Origin: Cranoglanis bouderius
Taxonomy: Eukaryota > Chordata > Actinopteri > Siluriformes > Cranoglanididae
NCBI GenBank assembly: GCA_023630585.1
Contig: CM042540.1
Coordinates: forward strand, 15,722,574-15,786,573
Direction of reading: 5' to 3'
Length of the DNA: 64,000 bases
A program made the translations under genes and the position numbers. Below, piece by piece: positions 44,626 to 56,684 of the stretch; position 1 is the stretch's first letter; the number at the start of each line of letters is the position of its first letter. The notes under the pieces are model-generated. The model saw only the letters and a list, made by a program, of their open reading frames with translations. It searched no databases and was not told the origin of the DNA.

Positions 44626-45280
44626 TGTAAGAGTGAGATTATTAGGTATGCTTATTGTGACGTAATGATTAAGGACAATGGTCTTTGCATGCAGAATGCC
44701 ACTCCACCGTCAACAAACCTCAGTTAGAAAAAACTATTCATAAAAGGCTTGACTAAATAAATATGTTTTCAGCCTAAACTTATGTACTGAGACTGTGTCT
44801 GAGTCCCGAACACTAATTGGAAAGCTGTTCCATAACTGTGGGGCTTTGTAAGTGAAAGCTCTACCCTCTGCTGTAGCCTTCATTATTTGAGGTACCAACA
44901 AATAGCCTGCACCTTTTGATCGAAGTAGGCGTGGCAGATCATAAAAGACCAAAGTTCGCTCAGGTAGCTTGGTGCCCCAAAGTTCGCTCAACATTCAGTA
45001 AGGTCAATAGTAGTATTTTACAATTACAATAACAGAACCTTGCCGAACACCAAACTATAACTTAGTATGCATAGAGAAATCACCATTTACATCTACAAAC
45101 TGATAACGATCAGTCAAATAAGATCTGGGCTGGGAGAGGGTTGTTCCCTTAACTCCAACAATATTTTCTAGTCTTATCAAGGAGAATAGTATGATCGATG
45201 GTATCAAAAGCTGCACTAAGGTAAAGCAACACAAGCAAGGAGACACAACCCTGATTAGAGGCCAGTAGTAGACTTTAGTC
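44626..45280 (-). mobile_element. L2/Rex-like LINE remnant
   Basis: The minus frame 44734-44994 reads AEGRAFTYKAPQLWNSFPIS and FRLKTYLFSQAF, the C-terminus of a LINE polyprotein. YLSAAFDTIDHTILL near 45185-45225 is a reverse-transcriptase motif. The part between is deleted. Confidence 0.65.
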
Positions 45281-45289
45281 TACTAGACA

Positions 45290-45900
45290 AATTACTCACC
45301 AAGTGGAAGGGCCCTTTGAGGTCACATGGTGAGCTAGGGAATCGAGTATGTGGTGAGGCAACCAGACAGAGTACATGCACTGCAAATATGTGGATCACCT
45401 CAAACTTGAATGGCTAAAGTGTCAGATACCAACGTGTGATCCATACATTGGCTTCTTTTATGCTGGAAAGCCCCTGTAGTGTGGCATGGTCCGAACAGAG
45501 ACTGAAGGCCCTACATATAGAATGGAAGGGTGAGGACAACCCACTTGATGGCCAGGCACTCTTTCATGATTGTACTGTACCAGCTCTCCCATATTGAGCA
45601 CTGGGTCCTCCTCCACCTCCACAACCTGGGACAACACTGCCCCTGGTCCTCTGTCCAACGCATCCATCTGTAAATCAATAGGGAGTGAGGAGTCAAGAGA
45701 ATGTAAGAATGAGTCACCACAAAATGCAGCTTTCACCTGATTAAAGGCCCACTGATGTGGCTTTGTCCACTGGGTGAGATCTGGTGCTCACTTTTTAGTG
45801 AGATCAGTCAGAGGGCTGACGTCTGGTGACATCCAAATTAGTTACAAACCTATGAAAATAGGCAGCCAGCCCCATAATTGCTTCACCTCTTTTTTTGGTC
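45290..45900 (-). pseudogene. Ty3-type reverse transcriptase/RNase H remnant
   Basis: The minus strand reads LDRGPGAVLSQVVE and NHERVPGHQVGCPHPSILYVG/KECLAIKWVVLTLPFYM in two frames, then LCSDHATLQGLSS and ITRWYLTLQPF-like blocks toward 45290, the RNase H region of a Ty3-type pol. Several stops and frameshifts; dead. Confidence 0.65.
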
Positions 45901-45964
45901 TTGGGTCTTTGGCATGGAGAGCAGCAATTCTCCACAATGAGCTCTAATCAGAGGGAAGTCCACC

Positions 45965-47055
45965 CTGAATGAATCACAGACATCCCAACTCTCCCAGAAG
46001 TTTCGGGAGTCTCCTGCATTTTAATAGTGACTCCCTGATGCCTGCAAATTATATACATTATCCCAGAAATACTCTCCCACTAGTTGCAGATTGGGTAATT
46101 GGCTTGAATGTAGTAGAAAGCAATGTGATGTGTAAGGATCTACTTACACATCTATTTTTAAATACTTTCATTTTGACACCGCATCTGCATGTTCCTTAAC
46201 TAATCAGAGTGCATGCAAGTGGATTTGGCGCAGGATAAAAACAGGAAGCTAAGCTAAATAAAAAGTGGAATACAATGGCCATGTTGAGTAGTGAGAAACT
46301 TATAAAAGTTAAGTTTAGACCCGTGGGATACTCGAGTTATATTGTGTTATGTAGATTCAAAATTTATGTTCTTGAGTACAGCTGGGACTGTGAGTCACAA
46401 AAATGGTCTGCACATAATTTTCTTGGACTGAGTGACTAGCCAAATAGCAGTTAGCGAGCTACTCTATGTTTGAAAAGTGTTAGCCTATACTTGTGTTTAT
46501 TTGGTTTATTTTATTGTGTAGGACCTTGGCGCACAAGCAGCATAAGATCACCCCTCACCCCTCACCTTAAATCATGAGCCTCCATGTGCAGACTTTGGGG
46601 CACCAAGCTAAGTACAGCTCATGGCTGAGTGCTGGCTTCTCACTATACTGTGAACAATGGATGATCCCTCAAAGATTAGCGAACCTCTCTTGAAATTGAT
46701 CTAGACCACTGGCCGAGACATGGTGTCTGGCCTACAGGATGAAAGCCCTGAACCTCAGCTGATAACTTTGGGAAAAAGGGGGTGACTCATCCAGACAGGC
46801 CCCAAGGACAATCAACACAGATGAGGCTTTTTGTTCTCTTATCCAGTTCACCCTGTCTTTATCACACTGGTCACACAGACTGCATCAGGACACCTCATAT
46901 AATTCTAAAGGACCAAGAACTGCAAGAATACAATAACAACTGAAATAGCCTATGTTCTTCCATGTGTTACCCTGTAATTATCATGCTTGTAACCACAAAG
47001 TTGCATTAAGACATTTGATTGTTTAAACATGCATGAGTATGATTGATTATGAATA
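45965..47055. other. Intergenic with unassigned repeats
   Basis: CATCCCAACTCTCCCAGAAG at about 45982 resembles a dispersed DNA-transposon terminus. The rest, including 46500-46900, gives no domain I can support. Confidence 0.4.
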
Positions 47056-47057
47056 TA

Positions 47058-48624
47058 TAGCTGTGGCCAAAAGTTTTGAGAATGACACAAATATTAATTT
47101 TCACAAAGTCTACTGCTTCAGTGTTTTTAGATCTTTTTGTCAGATGTTACTAACTGTTACTGAAGTATAATCACAAGCATTTCATAAGTGTCAATGGCTT
47201 TTATTGACAATTACATGAAGTTTATGCAAAGAGTCAATATTTGCAGTGTTGACCCTTCTTTTTCAAGACCTCTGCAATTCACCCTGGCATGCTGTCAATC
47301 AACTTCTGGGCCACATCCTGACTGATGGCAGCCCATTTTTGCATAATCAATGCTTGGAGTTTGTCAGAGTTTGTGGGTTTTTGTTTGTCCACCCGCCTCT
47401 TGAGGATTGACCACAAATTCTCAATGGGATTAAGGTCTAGGGAGTTTCCTGGCCATGGACCCAAAAATGTCGATGTTTTGGTCCCCGAGCCACTTCGTTA
47501 TCACTTTTGCCTTGTGGCAAGGTGCCCCATCATGCTGGAAAAGGCATTGTTCGTCACCAAACTGTTCTTGGATGATTGGGAGAAGTTGCTCTCTGAGGAT
47601 CTTTTTGTACCATTCTTTATTCATGACTGTGTTCTTAGGCAAAATTGTGAGTGAGCCCACTTCCTTGGCTAAGAAGCAACCCCACACATGAGTGGTCTCA
47701 GGATGCTTTACTGTTGGCATGACACAGGACTGATGGTAGCGCTCACTTTTTCTTCTCCGGACAAGCTTTTTTCCAGAAGCCCCAAACAATCGGAAAGGGG
47801 ATTCATCAGAGAAAATGACATTACCCCAGTCCTCAGCAGTCCAATCCCTGTACTTTTTGCAGAATAGCAGTCTGTCCCTGATGTTTTTCCTGGAGAGAAG
47901 TGGCTTCTCTGCTGCCCTTCTTGACACCAGGCTATCCTCCAAAAGTCTTCGCCTTACTGTGCATGCAGACGTACTCACACCTGCCTGCTGCCATTCCTGA
48001 GCAAGGTCTGCACTGGTGGTGCCCCGACCACGCAGATGAATCAACTTTAGGAGACGGTCCTGGCACTTGCTGGACTTTCTTGGGTGCCCTGAAGCCTTCT
48101 TCACAACAGTTGAACCTCTCTCCTTGAAGGTCTTGATGATCCGATAAATGGTTGATTTAGGTGCAATCTTACTAGCAGCAATATCCTTGCCTGTGAATCC
48201 CTTTTTGTGCAAAACAGTGATGGCTGCACGTGTTTCCTTGCCTGTAACCATAGTTAACAGAGGAAGAACAATAATTTCAAGCACCACCCTCCTTTTAAAG
48301 CTTCCAGTCTGTTATTCTAACTCAATCAGCATGACAGAGTGATCTCCAGCCTTGTCCTCGTTAACACTCTCACCCGTGTTAACGAGAGAATCACTGACAT
48401 GATGTCAGCTGGTCCTTTTGTGGAAGGGCTGAAATGCAGTGGACATGTTTTTTGGGGATTAAGTTAATTTCATGGCAAAGAGGGGCTTTGAAATTAATTG
48501 CAATTCATCTGATCACTCTTCATAACATTCTGGAGTATATGCAAATTTCCATCATAAAAACTGAGGCAGCAGAATTTGTAAAAATTAATATTTGTGTCAT
48601 TCTCAAAACTTTTGGCCACGGCTG
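47058..48624 (-). mobile_element. Full-length Tc1-like element
   Basis: 1567 bp with inverted ends (GCTGTGGCCAAAAGTTTTGA and its complement TCAAAACTTTTGGCCACGGC). TA flanks both ends (47056-47057, 48625-48626). The terminal repeats share a further region (GAATGACACAAATATTAATT) internally. It carries one nearly intact transposase gene. Confidence 0.85.
47279..48251 (-). pseudogene. Tc1 transposase, one frameshift from intact
   Basis: ATG at 48251 (MVTGKETRAAI). The N-terminal helix-turn-helix domain (GKDIAASKIAPKSTIYRIIK, about 21-40) and linker GHPRKSS precede the catalytic domain with D149 (FSDESPF) and D241 (FQHDGAPCH). The frame is then lost near 47460-47470; the last motif, DLNPIENLW with the expected Glu about 34 residues after D241, lies in the next frame (47279-47464). 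Otherwise no stop interrupts about 320 codons, so decay is recent. Confidence 0.85.
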
Positions 48625-48858
48625 TAGGTGTGTGATTGATTATTAGTAATGTGTTAATGGCAGCTAACATATGTCTTGTTTTGTATGTGTGTGTTTTTTG
48701 AGTAATTTCCTGGAAGATGAGAGCAAGGAAAATCGGGTAGAACATTGTTAGGTATATGTACCAACAGTTGGAACTAAAAGTTTGATCCACACTCTATTAA
48801 ATGAAGAAAAGAGGAGGCATGAAATTATGTGACCACAAAGACTGAGACTGAGTAAAGT

Positions 48859-49910
48859 CATGGGTGGAGAACATAACTGCACCCGCCCTAATTTCCTGCT
48901 GACTGGAGCAGAACCCTTCAGGTTCCACCCAGCTAGGAAGACAATTGATGGGGGCAAGTTGATGGAGGGCAAGACAAAGGGTACACCATTAAAAGACAAG
49001 GAGGAAAGATATATCTGTTATACATGTGGTGAATCGGGGTACACCATTCGGTACTGCCTTCATAACAAAGAAAACACAAATAGAGTTCACCCTCAAACTG
49101 CACAGCTGAGACAGAAAATGCTGCAGAAAGAGGCACCACTGTGAAAAAGAGTCCAGGCCCATCAGTTATTAGAAGGCACGCTGCAGAGTGTGCTACAGAG
49201 GATGTTCCCAAGACCCTCAGTGAAAGTGCTTTTGGAGATTGTTCGACCATTGAAGTGAGTATTGCTGGTGTCAAGACTATCTGTCTACTAGACACAGGAT
49301 CAGAGGTGACGCCTATCACAGAGTCACATTCGTAGACATCCCCATCGTAAGGTGTCTGGAGGCAGACACATAGTGTATGATGAAGACACTGCAAGTGAAA
49401 TGTGTCTTTGTGCTCAGAGACAGCAACCCGGATGTGACTGGGATGAAAGGACTGCCTGGCATCATTGGAATGAATGTGTTGGGTGACATCAAAGATCTCT
49501 TTGTGACTGCTGATGGTGTGAGGAAAATGGGCAGGTATGGTCATGGCATCAGGGAAGCAAAGGTCCACTATGTGTTGGCAAACATTAAGAAGCAGACTGA
49601 AGTATTGGGCTGAGACAAGATTAGGTTTGTGAAAGTAGCTGGGAGGCAAATGCTCACTATACCCACAGTCGGTGAGCATGTTTTGGAAGGCTCCAGAATC
49701 TACTGGCAAAGCCCAGAGATGTGTTCTCAAAGGCTGAGTATGATTTCAGCTATACAACACCTGTCACTCACAACATGTTCCACCCATTAAGCAAAGACAT
49801 CACAGAGTCCCACCTCAAGTGTTTCAGAAGTTCAAAAGCCATGTTTGAGACCTGGTGTCCCAGGGGATCTTCAAAGAAAGCTGTAGTCCCTGAGTATCAC
49901 TGGCTATAAT
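48859..49910 (+). pseudogene. LTR-retrotransposon nucleocapsid/protease remnant
   Basis: The plus strand reads ERYICYTCGESGYTIRYC near 49005-49060, a CCHC knuckle whose His is replaced by Tyr. ISIAGVK-like sequence follows and CLLDTGSEVTPI near 49285-49320, the active-site loop of an aspartic protease. A frame at 49377-49613 (GLPGIIGMNVLGDIKDLF) continues the protease fold. Stops separate the pieces; no reverse transcriptase is found downstream. Confidence 0.65.
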
Positions 49911-50234
49911 CAAAAAAAATGGCAGTGTGTGCTTTTCTTGTGATTGAAAATAGGCTACTACTCATACTCATCTTTTATATTACCTGCAGTACATACCTCA
50001 GGTGGCTGCTGTATTAAGTAAAAGAAAAAAAAAACCTGAAGCCCACCTTACCACATCTCAAGCATTACCCATTGCAACAGGATAGGGACAAACATACCAA
50101 TTGACAAGGGTATACAGAGGCTAAAAGCACTGGGTGGGGGGGCTCATATCCTGTTGCTTACTCAGCCTTCCTTGGTAAGTTGTCACACATTTCCCCTACG
50201 AGGCGGTGGCATACTCCCCATCGCCACAGATGTA

Positions 50235-51107
50235 CAATGCTGTGGAAAAGTATTTCCTGATTCAATCAGCCAGTCCTGTTCAATCAAATCAACACTTAAA
50301 TAGAACTTTGTCAACAGCATAAAGTTGGTTAAAAGGTCTTACCCAGTAACATACTATGCCAAAGTTGAAAGAAATTCCAGAAATGAGGAGGAAGAAGGTG
50401 ACTGAAATACATCAGTCTGGGAAGGGTTACAAACCTATTTTGAAGACTCTGTGATTCCAAAGAACCACAGTGATACCCATTATCTCCAAATAGAAAAACT
50501 TGGCAAAGTAGCGAACCTTCGCAGAAGTGGCCAACCTTCCAAAATTCCTCCAGGAGCCCAGCAACCACTCATCTGGGAAGTAAAAAAAGAGCCAAGGACA
50601 ACATCAAAGGAAAGCAAAGCTCAGTCATGGATTTTTCTTGCAACCCTCCCATACAAGCCACATTTGTGGAGAATTTGTGATATTGTTGTCACATGCAAAC
50701 AATAACCATTCTTTGTCATAAATTCCTGCAACTGCTTCAGAGTTGCTGTAGGCCTCTTGGTAGCCTCTCTGATCAGTTTCATCCTGACTCTTTCATCCAG
50801 TTTGGAGCTATGTCCTGATCCACATCTTAATAATAGACTTCAATATGCTTCTAGGCATTGATAAAACTTTAATGGCTTTGTGTGTCATTGAGAAGGTGAT
50901 TAGCTACACCTTACTGAGTTTACAAGTCATTTTTAGGAGGGGGGGTGATCCTTTTTCCAACTCAGTGATTCTGTTTTTTTATTTATTTTTATGACATGTT
51001 GGTGTTACATCTTTCACTTGGATGTTATAAGTTGCACTGAGTAAATACAGCTGGATAAAACAAAAACTGTGTCCGTCTTCATTTCAGGCTGAAAAGCAAC
51101 AAAATGT
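50235..51107. mobile_element. Chimeric Tc1 element (two families, inverted)
   Basis: 50235 to about 50610 is the 5' part of the family seen at 33.7 kb in plus orientation (LRRSGQPSKIPPGAQQPLIW). From about 50612 to 51107 it is the 5' part of the family seen at 35.7 kb in minus orientation. The left end has TA plus CAATGCTGTGGAAAAGTATT; the outermost right terminus is missing. It is the 5'-to-5' counterpart of the 3'-to-3' chimera at 28.4 kb. Confidence 0.7.
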
Positions 51108-51114
51108 GTCAGGT

Positions 51115-51959
51115 TTTCAGTTAGTCTATGTGCTTTCAAAACAAGTCTGGTTGGAAAAAAAAGAGAGAAAATTTGGATTTTGAGGTTTATCCATGCTAAA
51201 TTGCCCCTAATTGTGAATTAGTGGCAATTCATGAGTGTGAGAATGTGTGTGATGGATTTTTATAGAATTTTTTTAAAAATTTCATTTACCCTTTTCTGAT
51301 TAGTGAAGTGATGACATGGCTTTTTAACAAAAAAAGAGAAGTCAACAATAAAAACAGAAAATTTAAAGAAAGAATATTGCTCTTTTAAATGTTTTTTTTT
51401 TTGTTTGTTTTTTGTTTTTTTAAATCAATAACTCTCATACAGTGTGACAGGGACAAAATGTCCTAAAAAAAAAACTAAATTTATTTAACTTTTTCTCTTC
51501 CAAATCTATTATTTTTGTGTAACTGATACAATTAAAAATAATTATGTGTAAACATGTATTCACTTTTGTGCCTTATATAGAAGTTCTGGTTAGCCCGTGT
51601 CCATTTATTTTCATATATTTATAATTTAACTGTTGTAAAGCATAAAAAAAACAAAAAACAAAAAACAATTAATGCTTGGTAATAAAGTATGGGGAAAGAC
51701 TGGGAAACTGTTAATAGAATGTTGGCATTAACAGTGAAAGAAATAAAACAGCAAATGTATCATGCACATTTTGTTTCTGAATGAATAATGGGACAAGAAT
51801 GGGACATATTCATTTTGTATCTATGACAGTATATTTATTTAATAAGGAAAATATTCCCTGATATTTGTAAACCATGGTAGCTACTCTATAAATGATAGCA
51901 TGGCAAAATGTTCAGCCTGCACATAGAGGAGCAGCACTTTTTTAAAAAAATTTTTTTTT
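51115..51959. other. Intergenic, nothing recognised
   Basis: AT-rich with poly(A)/poly(T) runs; a TTTATT at 51834-51839 could be the OR4 poly(A) signal on the minus strand. Confidence 0.5.
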
Positions 51960-52865
51960 TTATACTTTTAGATAATATTGAATTTTTCTGCGAATTTCAG
52001 GAAAATTAAGGCCATAAACAACAGGATTTAGGAGAGGAGGTATAATCAGAAACTCTAATGACAGAATGATAGCTATTACTGGAGGTAAATTTTCAATACG
52101 GGTAAAGGTCATTTCACAGAAAATGGTAATTGAGTAATTAAGAAAAGTCACTAGATGAGGAAGGCAAGTATGATAAGCTTTGCTCTTTAACTCTTTTGAA
52201 GATTTCTGACAAATCATAATAATTTTAATATAAGAATACAAAATGAAACTAAATGGGATCAAAACCGTAGTAACTAGTACAACAAAACCATAAATGTTTT
52301 CAAAAGTAGCATTTTCACAAGAGAGCTTTGCAATGATCCAGTTGTTGCAATACAATTTTCTTAAATCATTACCACACAATCTTAGTCTAGCAGTGAAAAT
52401 TATCCCAACACCAATAGAAAGCATTGGATAAATCCCAGAAATAGCTACCATAACAGTAAGCACCTTAGGTGTCATAATGCTGTGGTATTTCAATGGCTTA
52501 CATATAGCAACAAATCTGTCATATGCCATTAATGTTAAGATTGTAAATTCACACGATGCATAGGTATAAATGACAAATGTTTGTACATGACATCCAGAAC
52601 GTGTGATTGAATGAGAATATAATAACAAATCACTTAGTAATCGTGGAAAGAAGCCAGCAGTGCCATAAAGAGAATTAATTGATAAACATGCTATCAAAAT
52701 GTACATAGGCTGGTGCAAAGGAGATTCCATAAATATTACAAGAATAATAATGACATTGAAGAATAAGATAGTACAGTATAGGAGAGATCCTAAAATGAAG
52801 TAAAGGTATCGAAAGTGGCCCAGGTTTTCAAAGATGGAGAAATAAAGAAGAGTATCATTTTCCAT
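51960..52865 (-). CDS. Olfactory receptor, divergent fish type (OR4)
   Basis: An intact seven-helix receptor of 301 residues from ATG 52865 (MENDTLLYF, aligning with MENVSN of its neighbours). An ATG at 52889 would add 8 residues. The open frame reaches 52937, but a predicted acceptor (TTTTATTTCAG, ending 52899) makes that part intronic. Motifs: sequon N3, HQPMYILIACLSIN in TM2, MAYDRFVAIC at 113-122 with DRF in place of DRY, and PPLLNPVVYGLNF in TM7. It belongs to a different OR subfamily from OR1-3. Role as odorant receptor is inferred from family. Confidence 0.93.
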   Translation of the reverse strand: MENDTLLYFSIFENLGHFRYLYFILGSLLYCTILFFNVIIILVIFMESPLHQPMYILIACLSINSLYGTAGFFPRLLSDLLLYSHSITRSGCHVQTFVIYTYASCEFTILTLMAYDRFVAICKPLKYHSIMTPKVLTVMVAISGIYPMLSIGVGIIFTARLRLCGNDLRKLYCNNWIIAKLSCENATFENIYGFVVLVTTVLIPFSFILYSYIKIIMICQKSSKELKSKAYHTCLPHLVTFLNYSITIFCEMTFTRIENLPPVIAIILSLEFLIIPPLLNPVVYGLNFPEIRRKIQYYLKV

Positions 52866-52898
52866 TATACTCAAAAACTTTGATTTCATTATCTTGAA

Positions 52899-53099
52899 CT
52901 GAAATAAAAAAAACAGAGAATTTTTAAAATGATACATTATGACATTTTAACTGCAGAAACAAATGTTTTTACCAATACTCTACTCTCATTATTCTAAAAA
53001 AAACAAAATCAATAAAAATTAAAATAAATGGCAATTTTATAATAACCATTTATGCTTAATTAATGAAAAATCATTATTAAACTGAGAAGTATACTGTAC
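52899..53099 (-). other. Predicted 5' UTR intron of OR4
   Basis: Donor AATAAG|GTACAG (first base 53099) and acceptor ATTTCAG (last base 52899): 201 bp, leaving a first exon of about 60 nt from the TATA-predicted start. An alternative donor, CTTAG|GTATTC, lies at 53158. Confidence 0.45.
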
Positions 53100-53182
53100 C
53101 TTATTACAATTTAAATAAACTGCATTAATATTTGCAACAAAAGGTTCCATGTGAATACCTAAGCATTCAACACTTGTCTGAG

Positions 53183-53190
53183 CTTATATA
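53183..53190 (-). promoter_or_regulatory. TATA box of OR4
   Basis: Minus strand reads TATATAAG in ACTATATAAGCTC; start expected near 53160. Confidence 0.5.
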
Positions 53191-53499
53191 GTACATGACA
53201 TGTCACTAAGGGATTTCCTTTGTGTTCATGTAAGTGCATTGCTGATTAGCGGTTAGTATCTGATGTTTAAAGACTACATGCAACTTAAAAGTCATAAGGC
53301 ATATTTCAAACTGTGAATGTAGTGTATTATGACTTCTATTTGTGCTGTAACTACAAAGTAGTAGGTAAGCTGTTCAAATAAACAAGTGTCAGAATACACA
53401 TTTTCCCTTACTGTAAATACAGCCGGATCAGCAAAATTCATATTGTCTTGATTTTTGACATGAAAAGCAGTATATAAAGAAAGGATCTGCTCATGACGC

Positions 53500-54190
53500 A
53501 AAAGATAGAAGCTCATATGTAAAACACGGTGGAGGTAGTGTCAAGGCTTGGGCTTGCATGGCTGCTTCTGGAACAGGCTCATTAATCTTTTTTGATTATC
53601 TCCACACTTTGGCCTTTCCATCACTTTGCTAATCTTGGTTCCAGAACTTTTGTAGCTCATCTCTGTATTTCTTTGCAAATTCCAAGCTAGCTTTCTGATT
53701 GTTACTGCTAATGAGTGGTTGCATCTTGTGGTATGGCCTCTATATTTCTGGTCTTGAAGTCCTCTTTGAATGGTGAATTGATACATTCACCCCTGCCCTG
53801 TGGAGGTTTTTGGTGATGTCACTGATGTCACAACACACAGTGACATTGGGTCTTCACAACTCTCACAATGTTTCTGTCATCAGCTGTGGTTGTTTTCCTT
53901 GGCCGACCCATTCAACGACTGTTGCTTAGTACACAGTGGTTTTTTTCAGGACATTCTGAATTGTTGTATTGGCTGTCCCCAATGTTTGTGCAATGCCTCT
54001 GATTTTTCTTCTTTTCTCAGTTTCAAAATGGCTTGCTTTTCTCATATAGACTGCTCTTTGATCTTCATGTTGGCTTATCCTTTTTATAAACAAATGCAGC
54101 CTTCACAGGCTAAAATCAAGAGCAGATGTTCTGAGCTATTTATTGTTTAAACAATCAATCTAACAGGACACACCTGGGTAACAAGAAACC
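53500..54190. mobile_element. Rearranged Tc1-like element
   Basis: 53518-53598 reads on the plus strand as VKHGGGSVKAWACMAASGTG (catalytic domain). From 53600 to about 54070 the N-terminal two thirds of the same transposase type reads on the minus strand (ASLEFAKKYRDELQKF-like near 53650-53690). The catalytic piece is thus inverted relative to the rest. Frames are broken. Confidence 0.65.
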
Positions 54191-54419
54191 AATATATTTG
54201 TTTGCCTACAAATTGGATTGTAGGATACAAAATGTGCTCTGTTCTATGTTGTTTAACACATGTATCATACACATGTATCTTAAATACCATGAAATAAAAG
54301 CTGAAATTGTAAATTCTCTTCTATATTCTATATTCTATATTCATCAGTTTACTGCAACCCTGAATTGGCCTTGCTGTTCCAATAGTATATATTGGACACA
54401 CACACACTCACTATATTAA

Positions 54420-54900
54420 AAACATTAAAAACACTGGGCTATCTCTCCGCCAGTCTTCACCAAGCCATGGAGATCATTAGATCTTCACAGTGGGTGAAGT
54501 CCAGAGACATTTCTATTATAAATGGGGCCATGTAAGAGCTATGTTTCTACATCTGCAGTAAAATAATTCCAACAGTGGCCCGGGAAACTTACCAAGAGTC
54601 TGGGACATTGGTTTGACATGTCTGTTAAGGACACAGCAAATGTGATGCACAGTTGCCTTCAGAGACTTGATAGTATCATACTCATGGCCCACTGTCAGGA
54701 CTGCTGGTATTCCTTTTTTATTATACACAATAAGTTGTATAAACATAATGTTATACATTATCCAGATGAGTTGCATATTCCATCTTATTGTGATGCCCAT
54801 TTCTCCTGCCCCATGACCACCTGCCTCTTCATAAGTGTAACATCTAGCCTGGACATTTCCTGTCCAGACCATCAGAAGGTACCCCCCCTCGAATTTTGAA
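54420..54900. other. Intergenic, nothing recognised
   Basis: No domain or repeat family recognised; short ORFs on both strands look like chance. Confidence 0.4.
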
Positions 54901-54906
54901 CTGCTT

Positions 54907-54908
<2 letters not shown>

Positions 54909-54941
<33 letters not shown>
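54909..54941. repeat. (TA)n microsatellite
   Basis: Pure TA run immediately before a Tc1 terminus. Confidence 0.95.
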
Positions 54942-54942
<1 letters not shown>

Positions 54943-54945
<3 letters not shown>

Positions 54946-56534
54946 TATCTCACAAAAGTGATACTGTCACTGTCACTCCTCACATTTTTGTAAATATTTT
55001 ATTATATCTTTTCATGGGACAACACTGAAGAAATGACACTTTGCTACCATGTAAAGTAGCGAGTGTAAAGCTTGTATAACAGTGTAAATTTGCTGTCCCC
55101 TCAAAATAACTCAACACAGCCATTAATGTCTAAACCGCTGGCAACAAAAGTGAGTACACCCTTAAGTGAAATTCAAATTGGGCCCAATTAGCCATTTTCC
55201 CTCCCCGGTGTCATGTGACTCATTAGTGTTACAAGGTCTCAGGTGTGAATGGGGAGCAGGTGTGTTAAGTTTGGTGTTATCGCTCTCACACTCTCTCATA
55301 CTGGTCACTGGAAGTTCAACATGGCACCTCATGGCAAAGAACTCTCTGAGGATCTGAAAAAATGAATTGTTGCTCTACATAAAGATGGCCTAGGCTATAA
55401 GAAGATTGCCAACACCCTGAAACTGAGCTGCAGCATGGTGGCCAAGACCATACAGCGGTTTAACAGGACAGGTTCCACTCAGAACAGGCCTCGCCATGGT
55501 CGACCAAAGAAGTTGAGTGCACGTGCTTAGCATCATATCCAGAGGTTGGCTTTGCAGAATAGACGTATGAGTGCTGCCAGCATTGCTGCAGAGGTTGAAA
55601 GGGTGGGGGGTCAGCCTGTCAGTGCTCAGACCATACGCCGCACACTGCATCAAATTGGTCTGCATGGCTGTCATCCCAGAAGGAAGCCTCTTCTAAAGAT
55701 GATGCACAAGAAAGCCCGCAAACAGTTTGCTGAAGACAAGCAGACTAAGGACATGGATTACTGGAACCATGTCCTGTGGTGTGATGAGACCAAGATAAAC
55801 TTATTTGGTTCAGATGGTGTCAAGCATGTGTGGCGGCAACCAGGTGAGGAGTTTAAAGACAAGCGTCTCTTGCCTACAGTCAAGCATGGTGGTGGTAGTG
55901 TCACGGTCTGGTGCTGCATGAGTGCTGTCGGCAATGGGGAGCTACAGTTCATTGAGGGAACCATGAATGCCAACATGTACTGTGACATACTGAAGAAGAG
56001 CATGAGCCCCTCCCTTCAGAAACTGGGCCACAGGGCAGTATTCCTACATGATAACGACCCCAAACACACCCCCAACGTGACCACTGCCTTGCTAAAGAAG
56101 CTGAGGGTAAAGGTGATGGACTGGCCAAGCATGTCTCCAGACCTAAACACTATTGAGCATCTGCTGGGCATCCTCAAACGGAAGGTGGAGGAGCGCAAGG
56201 TCTCTAACATCCACCATCTCTGTGATGTCATCATGGAGGAGTGGAAGAGGACTCCAGTGGCAACCTGTGAAGCTCTGGTGAACTCCATGCCCAACAGGGT
56301 TATGGCAGTGCTGAAAAATAATGGTGGCCACACAAAATATTGACACTTTTTTCACCCAATTTGGACATTTTCACTTAGGGGTGTACTCACTTTTGTTGCC
56401 AGTGGTTTAGACATTAATGGCTGTGTGTTGAGTTATTTTGAGGGGACAGCAAATTTACACTGTTATAGAAGCTATACACTCACTATTTTAAATTGTAGCA
56501 AAGTGTCATTTCTTCAGTGTTGTCCCATGAAAAA
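54943..56534 (+). mobile_element. Tc1-like element, 3' terminus replaced by microsatellite
   Basis: The left terminus CAGTATCTCACAAAAGTGAT continues as at 21101. The right inverted repeat is present up to TCCCATGAAA, where (AAT)n then (AT)n take over, so the last tens of bases are lost. Confidence 0.85.
55321..56343 (+). pseudogene. Tc1 transposase with two nonsense codons
   Basis: A colinear 340-codon frame from ATG 55321 to TGA 56341-56343. In-frame stops occur at 55363-55365 (TGA, codon 15) and 55528-55530 (TAG, codon 70); no frameshift. Both could be C-to-T changes. The N-terminal helix-turn-helix region and RPRHGRPKK linker precede D155 (LWCDETKINLFG), D244 (LHDNDPKHT) and E279 (DLNTIEHLL), a correctly spaced DD34E triad. 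Nearly intact but cannot yield full-length protein without readthrough. Confidence 0.88.
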
Positions 56535-56535
<1 letters not shown>

Positions 56536-56590
<55 letters not shown>

Positions 56591-56592
56591 GC

Positions 56593-56683
<91 letters not shown>
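56536..56683. repeat. (AAT)n then (AT)n microsatellite
   Basis: About 53 bp of AAT units, a short spacer AGCAATT and about 85 bp of AT units, fused to the end of the Tc1 element. Confidence 0.97.
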
Positions 56684-56684
<1 letters not shown>

